Source of the DNA: Nostoc sp. LPT
GTDB taxonomy: Bacteria; Cyanobacteriota; Cyanobacteriia; Cyanobacteriales; Nostocaceae
Assembly: GCF_017115165.1 (NCBI RefSeq)
Contig: NZ_JABXKF010000145.1
Location: 162,803-226,802 of the forward strand
Reading direction: 5' to 3'
DNA length: 64,000 nucleotides
The notes under the pieces were generated by a model. It did no database searches, had not been told where the DNA came from, and saw only the letters and a list, made by a program, of their open reading frames with translations. Positions 59,319-64,000 of this stretch are shown here, piece after piece (position 1 is the first letter of the stretch; each line of letters opens with the position of its first letter). A program made the position numbers and the translations under genes.

Positions 59319-60074
59319 TTAGACTTTTTGAAGCTGAAGGTTCTTTTGGAACAGTTCTTGAACATTTTTCCAAGCATCGGCGGCAGCTTCGGCATTGTAG
59401 CTGGCGCGATGATTGCAGAAAAAGCCATGTCCTGCACCGGGATAACGGAAGATAGCATGAGTAATCTGATTTTTCTTCAATTCAGCCTCAATCTGTTCTG
59501 TATGTTCTAAGGGGATTCCCTGATCATCAAGACCAAAGAAGGCGTAAATGGGGCCTTTAATCTCTGAAGTGCGGGTGATGGTTGGTTCTCCACCGCCGGG
59601 AGTTGAGTTGGGAATACCGCCACCATAGAAGGAAGCTGTAACTTTAATATCTGGTAAAGTGGCAGCTAGATAAACGACATGACCACCAAAGCAGAAACCA
59701 ATAGAACCGATCGCATCTCCTTGCACATTTGGTAAGGTTCTTAAATAGGCGATCGCAGCCTTAATATCACTCAATATTTCATCTGCTGTAGTCTGCTCCT
59801 TATACCCTCTCCCTTGCTGGATATCTTCAGGGGTGTATCCACCCTCGTAACCTGGGGCGGTGCGTTGAAATAAAGTCGGTGCGATCGCCACATACCCCTC
59901 TTTGGCAAATTTCTCAGCAACTTCCCGAATGTGAATATTAACTCCAAAAATTTCCTGAATCACAATAACGGCTGGGAAGGTTCCCTTTTGGGCTGGTTCA
60001 GCTAAGTAAGCATCAATTTGCAAATCTCCGTTAGGGACTTTAACTCGAGCAGTGCGAATTTCTGTGTTTGTCAT
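59319..60074 (-). CDS. Dienelactone hydrolase family protein
   Basis: 251 aa alpha/beta hydrolase. The nucleophile is Cys in GSIGFCFGGHVVYLAA; the Asp is in FFGLDDQGIPLEH and the His in YPGAGHGFFCNHR. TFPAVIVIQEIFGVNIHIRE near the N-terminus is the family's oxyanion region. Dienelactone hydrolases open lactones in aromatic degradation, but cyanobacterial members have unknown substrates. No signal peptide. Probably its own transcription unit; the ssuA leader lies 120 bp downstream. Confidence 0.9.
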   Translation of the reverse strand: MTNTEIRTARVKVPNGDLQIDAYLAEPAQKGTFPAVIVIQEIFGVNIHIREVAEKFAKEGYVAIAPTLFQRTAPGYEGGYTPEDIQQGRGYKEQTTADEILSDIKAAIAYLRTLPNVQGDAIGSIGFCFGGHVVYLAATLPDIKVTASFYGGGIPNSTPGGGEPTITRTSEIKGPIYAFFGLDDQGIPLEHTEQIEAELKKNQITHAIFRYPGAGHGFFCNHRASYNAEAAADAWKNVQELFQKNLQLQKV

Positions 60075-60223
60075 CTTAGAATTAGCCTGTAATTGTTTTC
60101 AGGACGCGATGTTTTATGGTAATTTTTGTACAATACAACTTAAAATATATCGACTTACCGTAGTTTAAGGTTAGTATTTCACAAACAATGTGCAAAGGCA
60201 AGTCCTTTGATTTAGAGATGTAG

Positions 60224-60637
60224 ATGAATATAAGACTATACCAAGAATCTGATGCTGAATTAGTCAGTGCTTTGTGGGATGAGGTGTTTCCTAATAACCC
60301 GTCGCACAGCAGCCCAAAATTGGTAATCAGTCAGAAGCTTGCTGTACAGCCTGAGTTGTTTTTCGTTACTGAGATTAACTCTGTAATTGTAGGCACTATC
60401 ATGGCAGGATATGACGGGCATCGCGGTTGGCTATACACAGTTGCGGTCAGTCCTCAGTATCAACGGCAGGGTATTGGTAGCAATCTAGTGCAGCACGCAG
60501 AGAAGGAATTGATCGCGATGGGATGCCTCAAAATCAATCTCCAAGTTCGTGTCTCCAACGCAGAAGTAGTTGAGTTTTATAGAAAACTTGGCTATCTCGT
60601 AGAAGAACGCATCAGTATGGGAAAGCTTGTCGTATAG
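60224..60637 (+). CDS. GNAT family acetyltransferase
   Basis: 137 aa. Acetyl-CoA-binding motif A is LYTVAVSPQYQRQGIGSNLV (Q-x-x-G-x-G/A pattern), with motif B-like INLQVRVSNAEVVEFYRKLG and a C-terminal EERISMGK. The opening NIRLYQESDAELVSALW is typical of the GNAT fold. It resembles the YpeA group of GNATs. Acetyl acceptor unknown. Confidence 0.87.
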   Translation: MNIRLYQESDAELVSALWDEVFPNNPSHSSPKLVISQKLAVQPELFFVTEINSVIVGTIMAGYDGHRGWLYTVAVSPQYQRQGIGSNLVQHAEKELIAMGCLKINLQVRVSNAEVVEFYRKLGYLVEERISMGKLVV

Positions 60638-60740
60638 ATGTTTGGTGAGTCGGAACAGAAAAACTTTAGAAATACGCCAGTATTACGGCAAAAGGTGATT
60701 ATAGCGGTACCAAATTTAACCCAAATTAGGAAAAAAATTT

Positions 60741-61181
60741 ATGAAGCTTAATGCAGTTCATCATATTCAAGTAACCTATCCTTTTGAAGTGGAGGAAGCA
60801 ATGCTATCTTTATACAGCGAAGTTTTGGGACTGACTGAAATTGCCAGACCTGATGTGATCAAAAATGATTCAGGAGCGTGGTACAAGTTGGGAGACATTG
60901 AACTGCACGTTAGTAGAGAGAAAAACGCCAATAACCAAGCATCTAGACGGCATTTTTGTTTCCAAGTCGATAACTTGAACGCCTTTGAAGAACACCTAAA
61001 AGAGCATGGGATAGAAATTATTCCCGATCAACGACCACTTCCAGGATGCGTGCGGTTTTTCCTCCGAGATCCCGGTGGGAATCGTATAGAGATTGCAGAG
61101 TTCGTTAAGAGTACTTTTGCACAGCGACAAAATCGACACCACTTTTCAAATTTTCAACAACCATCAAGTAATTATCAATAA
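60741..61181 (+). CDS. VOC (glyoxalase/bleomycin-resistance fold) protein
   Basis: 146 aa. Paired beta-alpha-beta modules: NAVHHIQVTYPFEVEEAMLS with metal His in the first strand, YKLGDIELHVSRE, RHFCFQVDNLNAFEEHLKEH, and FFLRDPGGNRIEIAEF with the closing Glu. The last 25 residues (QRQNRHHFSNFQQPSS) look non-family and may be a 3' extension. Enzymatic role not predictable. Confidence 0.85.
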   Translation: MKLNAVHHIQVTYPFEVEEAMLSLYSEVLGLTEIARPDVIKNDSGAWYKLGDIELHVSREKNANNQASRRHFCFQVDNLNAFEEHLKEHGIEIIPDQRPLPGCVRFFLRDPGGNRIEIAEFVKSTFAQRQNRHHFSNFQQPSSNYQ

Positions 61182-61321
61182 GCAATCGATTTTCTAGCCT
61201 GAAACCCTTACTGTGGAAACAATCGACACCAGTCAACGAAGTTATGACGGTTTTCAAGTTTCTGGCGAGTGGTGTTGATGAGTTCAATACATTTGCAAAA
61301 AGAGCATAGCATTTTATATCA

Positions 61322-61433
61322 TGTCCGGCTGATTAGTTATGATTCTTGCATCTGTGTAAAAACCTGAAAACTCTTTCTCCCCCAGCAATAACAGCAAGAA
61401 CTGCCTTCTTAATGATAAGTCTTTAACCGGACA
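61322..61433. mobile_element. Possible 112-bp MITE with TGTCCGG ends
   Basis: Starts TGTCCGG and ends CCGGACA. Aligning the two ends inward gives further matches (T-A...TTAT). It has no coding capacity. A clean target-site duplication is not visible. Lies in a 320-bp spacer between the VOC gene and moaE. Confidence 0.4.
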
Positions 61434-61505
61434 TAATATTACCTGTGCTTGTCAAGATTTTGTCAATCTGACTCCTGAATTCTGATTTCTGAATTCTTTG
61501 TCAAA

Positions 61506-61991
61506 TCAACAATTTTCTCCTGATGTTTCACACGCACCAATACTCACCCAGGTGCTAGAACCATCTTGCCAATGTTCTTTCTTCCAAATGGGTGCTTCAT
61601 GTTTGAGCGTATCAATAGCATATTGGCAAGCTTCAAACGCCTCACTCCGATGAGGAGAACCCACAGCTACTAAAACGCTGATTTCCCCAACTCGCAAACG
61701 TCCAACGCGATGATAAATTGCGACTCGATTCACATCAGACATAGATAAGCGAATATCAGCAGCAATTTGATAAAATATCCGCAAAGCCATCGGTTCATAA
61801 GCTTGATACTCTAAAGCAATCACAGGTTTACCATCGGTTTGATTGCGAACCATACCACTCATCACAACCACAGCTCCATTGGCTGGATCGTCAGATTTGG
61901 CGTAGATTTCTTCCAGAGATAACGGCGCAAAGGTAATGGCAAAACTATCTTCGGCTCTTGGTTTAACAGCAGAGGTAAGTGTGGTTGTCAT
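61506..61991 (-). CDS. moaE: Molybdopterin synthase large subunit MoaE
   Basis: 161 aa. With MoaD it inserts the dithiolene sulfurs into precursor Z. Signatures: GAVVVMSGMVRNQTDGKPVI, LEYQAYEPMALRIF, HRVGRLRVGEISVLVAVGSP, HRSEAFEACQYAIDTLKHEA and PIWKKEHWQDGSSTWV with catalytic lysines. Length is normal. No other moa gene is in view. Confidence 0.95.
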   Translation of the reverse strand: MTTTLTSAVKPRAEDSFAITFAPLSLEEIYAKSDDPANGAVVVMSGMVRNQTDGKPVIALEYQAYEPMALRIFYQIAADIRLSMSDVNRVAIYHRVGRLRVGEISVLVAVGSPHRSEAFEACQYAIDTLKHEAPIWKKEHWQDGSSTWVSIGACETSGENC

Positions 61992-62071
61992 AACTGCGTT
62001 GATATTATATAGGCTTTTCCTATTGTCTCTGAAGAAAGCGTTACTAGTTTATGTTTAGTGTTGCCGATTAA

Positions 62072-62508
62072 CGCAAGATCCCTCTGGTCTATTTACTCGA
62101 CTGCCGTAACCCTAACAAACCGAGTTCCGCTGTCTTATTCTCAACAGATATTAACCAATCGGTAGACGAGATTTATCGTTTTTACAAACTGCGTTTTCAC
62201 TCTCATATTTATCTTCCGCGATGCTAAACAGTTTACTGGACTAAGTGATTGTCAAGCCCGTGATGTCAAAAAGCTTGACTTTCATTTCAATGCTAGTTTC
62301 ACTGCCCTCAATATTGCCAAGCTTGATGCTCATCGACAGCAGTTGAGTCAAAAACCCTTTGTTTTTTCAATGGCGAGTGTTAAGCGACGCGCACTCAATG
62401 ACCATTTGCTCGACACCTTTATTTCAAGGTTAGGACTTTCGCCGACTCTAATTAAATCCCATCCTAACTACCAAAACCTACGTGATTACGGTGTTATTGC
62501 TGCCTAAT
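62072..62508 (+). pseudogene. IS4-like DDE transposase C-terminal remnant, frameshifted
   Basis: Reads KIPLVYLLDCRNPNKPSSAV, LFSTDINQSVDEIYRFYKLR, shifts frame near 62220, then DAKQFTGLSDCQARDVKKLD, ALNDHLLDTFISRLGLSP and ends NLRDYGVIAA. The (F-x-I-E-F-x-F-R)-DAKQFTGL region is the DDE glutamate area of IS4-like transposases. No N-terminal half is present. A dead copy. Confidence 0.7.
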
Positions 62509-62755
62509 TTTGTCCGAAGTATTGATTTAATAGGTAGGCTGAGTTAGTTAACTTTTGCTCAAAAACACCTAAAAGGCGATTAATGCTGGACTGATATTTA
62601 GCTTGGGTGCCAAAATCAGCTTGATTTCCTTTACGGGTTTCGTACCACAATCCCACAACATTATCTATCAAACTGTCTGCTAACTCTTCCCCCTGACGAC
62701 AGCACAAACGCTCAATGCGATCGCCTGGATAGATCCGACGGTATCCGATGTGCAC
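62504..62755 (-). pseudogene. Hypothetical fragment, 83 aa
   Basis: Opens at a GTG at 62755 (HIGYRRIYPGDRIERLCCRQ) and ends NSAYLLNQYFGQN, overlapping the transposase remnant stop by 5 bp. No family recognised. A HIP1 site lies in it (GCGATCGC near 62717). It may be the 3' part of the same broken gene as the frame at 62773-62934, from which it is separated by a stop and a frame change. Confidence 0.4.
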
Positions 62756-62772
62756 GCGAGACTCCCGCTTTT

Positions 62773-62934
62773 TCAGCGATCTGGCAACTCCAAGGGAACA
62801 TAAACGTTCATTTCAAAACCTTGTTCTGTTGCTTTGCGTCTAAGTTTTGTAGTCTCCTGATAACTTTCTAGCATTGTGGCACAAACTTCACGCCAGTAAA
62901 TGTTTTGAGATTTAAAAACCGACGACTTGGAAAC
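62773..62934 (-). pseudogene. Hypothetical fragment upstream of the previous one
   Basis: A 53-codon frame between two stops reads SQNIYWREVCATMLESYQET, TKLRRKATEQGFEMNVYVPL and ends ELPDR. The residue pattern looks like real protein, mostly helical, but no start codon is obvious except an internal ATG. Likely broken gene piece; family unknown. Confidence 0.35.
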
Positions 62935-62981
62935 TCAGCAACGAGACGATTGTTGCGCGGTCAAATGCACGACCAAAGCGG

Positions 62982-63155
62982 ATGCAGAAACTCAAACTTG
63001 CGGCGAATTCGGGGCAGAATCCGGGCTTTGACTTTTTGCAGGAGTGCTGGAATGATGATCCGGCTTTGCAGATCGTGATCAAGAAGTTACTGGCGAAGTT
63101 TCCACAGTGGGGTATCGCTTGTGTGGATAGGGTGCTGGTGAAGTGGGATGAGTAG
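62982..63155 (+). pseudogene. Hypothetical C-terminal fragment, 57 aa
   Basis: From ATG 62982 the frame reads MQKLKLAANSGQNPGFDFLQ, then ECWNDDPALQIVIKKLLAKF and PQWGIACVDRVLVKWDE. The frame stays open upstream to about 62940. I recall similar tails in multicopy Nostoc proteins of unknown function. Probably a fragment left by rearrangement. Confidence 0.4.
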
Positions 63156-63398
63156 CGTTCGTCGTAGTTTAAGGGCTATGTTTGTAAAGGTTTGTAAAAT
63201 TTTTAAGTTTTTGCGAAAAATTTGAGTTTGAGAATGAAATTTTATTAGGTTAATTGCTAAATAATAAAAAGCTTGTAACCTGATTGATGGTTGGCTAGTC
63301 TTTAATACTGGTAATAGTTGTGGAGGCGTGTAATATTTAACTGGCGTTTTACTTGTTGAAGAAGTGTACTTAGTATTACTTTAACTAAGTACAGTATT

Positions 63399-63773
63399 TT
63401 GCCTGGAAGTTATGTGTTGGCTCAAATTACCCCAGATGCCTCTATTGTTAATTCTTCTAATGTCAAGATCGCTGACAGCTTTATAATTATCCAGGGTGGC
63501 ACTCAAGTAGGCGAGAACTTGTTTCACAGTTTCTCTGAATTAGACGTACCTACTGGTAGTAGTGCTTATTTTAATAATCCTTTAGATATTTAGAACATTT
63601 TTACTCGTATGACTGATAACAATATTTCTAATATTGATGGCTTAATTCGTATTAATGGCACAGCTAATCTGTTTTTTGTAAATCCCAATGGCATCATTTT
63701 TGGCTCTTATGGCAGTTAAAATGTCGGCGGTTCGTTTGCAGCAACCACTGCCTTCAATAAACCATTTAGATAA
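63399..63773 (+). pseudogene. Filamentous-haemagglutinin-type (TpsA) N-terminal pseudogene
   Basis: One frame reads VLAQITPDASIVNSSNVKIA, GGTQVGENLFHSFSELDVPT, a TAG at 63591, NIFTRMTDNNISNIDGLIRI, FFVNPNGIIFG, a TAA at 63717, NVGGSFAATTAF and a final TAA. This is the haemagglutination-activity (TPS) domain of two-partner secreted exoproteins, recognised by N-P-N-G-I-I-F-G. Two internal stops and loss of the rest of the protein make it dead. The upstream leader is also damaged. Confidence 0.8.
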
Positions 63774-64000
63774 AGTACCCAACAAAGCAATGATGACTGG
63801 TTTTACCCAACTCAAACCCCAGTTCGTAACTCAATTAGGATTGCTATATCAAAAGTTTTATTTAATTTATTTGACTTGTATGAATATTAATCAGCCGCTT
63901 CAGTACATTCTCAAACTATGCCTTCTGGCAATAATTGTTAACAGTCCCTAGCTATCTAATTGGTATACAAAGCAGGTAAGCTGAAAACTTGCATCTAGCA
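63774..64000. other. Right-edge sequence without supported gene
   Basis: After the haemagglutinin remnant I see only short open frames that match no family. An 87-codon plus frame to 63951 overlaps the pseudogene in another phase and looks random. Confidence 0.35.

Overview
This window looks like chromosomal DNA of a filamentous, heterocyst-type cyanobacterium close to Nostoc/Anabaena. Three things support that. The HIP1 octamer GCGATCGC is scattered through genes and spacers. Intergenic DNA carries heptameric STRR repeats and the palindromic dispersed repeats typical of Nostoc. The gene content is cyanobacterial: sulfolipid genes, Ycf46- and Ycf35-type proteins, a two-GAF cyclase like CyaB1, and a lipid A block next to omp85 and purC. 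From memory, the order lpxB-lpxA-fabZ-lpxC-omp85-purC-cyaB1 matches the alr2266-alr2273 neighbourhood of Anabaena PCC 7120. I could not run any search, so families are recognised by motif and memory.

Layout. 1-5.7 kb: 5' end of an endonuclease V gene, two hypothetical genes, a HicB-like remnant, a TonB protein with a long Pro/Ala repeat, an aldo/keto reductase and an overlapping DUF6888-like/DUF6887-like pair. 5.7-14.7 kb (all minus strand): an orphan C5 DNA methyltransferase, lpxB, lpxA, fabZ and lpxC (outer-membrane lipid synthesis), the outer-membrane assembly protein Omp85, and purC. 15.3-21.8 kb: a DUF7219-like gene, the CyaB1-like cyclase, sulfolipid genes sqdX and sqdB with a DUF4291 remnant between them, and a lipoprotein. 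22.6-25.2 kb: a ribbon-helix-helix protein, a Ycf46-like AAA+ ATPase and a DUF1257/Ycf35 protein, ending in a strong terminator. 25-31.6 kb: a pentapeptide-repeat protein, an AbrB-type permease, a 21-bp minisatellite, a DUF1838 protein, a nucleotidyltransferase, a second and 5'-truncated DUF6888/6887 pair, and glutaminase. 32.5-40.4 kb: RlpA, PanC/Cmk fusion, Fe superoxide dismutase, a PurM-like protein of foreign-looking composition, and a PHP phosphoesterase.

40.7-52.1 kb is a minus-strand chemosensory cluster of the Wsp type: CheW, CheR-TPR, two receptors, a WspD-type CheW, a CheA-REC hybrid, a WspF-type CheB, and a receiver-histidine kinase where Pseudomonas has the diguanylate cyclase WspR. 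One receptor gene carries an in-frame TAA. 52.2-55.3 kb is a cobalamin operon (cobG-cobH-cobI) behind a compact cobalamin riboswitch. 55.5-60.1 kb holds two flavin monooxygenases, a sulfonate-binding protein and a dienelactone hydrolase. The right end has a GNAT acetyltransferase, a VOC protein and moaE. It then decays into gene remnants: an IS4-like transposase, hypothetical fragments and a haemagglutinin-type pseudogene.

No rRNA, tRNA or CRISPR array was recognised. The observations I would recheck first are the Wsp-like operon with a kinase output and a nonsense codon in its receptor, the 21-bp repeat array, dispersed repeats that have become coding sequence in omp85 and the cyclase, the HIP1-phased repeat in tonB, and the two DUF6888/DUF6887 loci.
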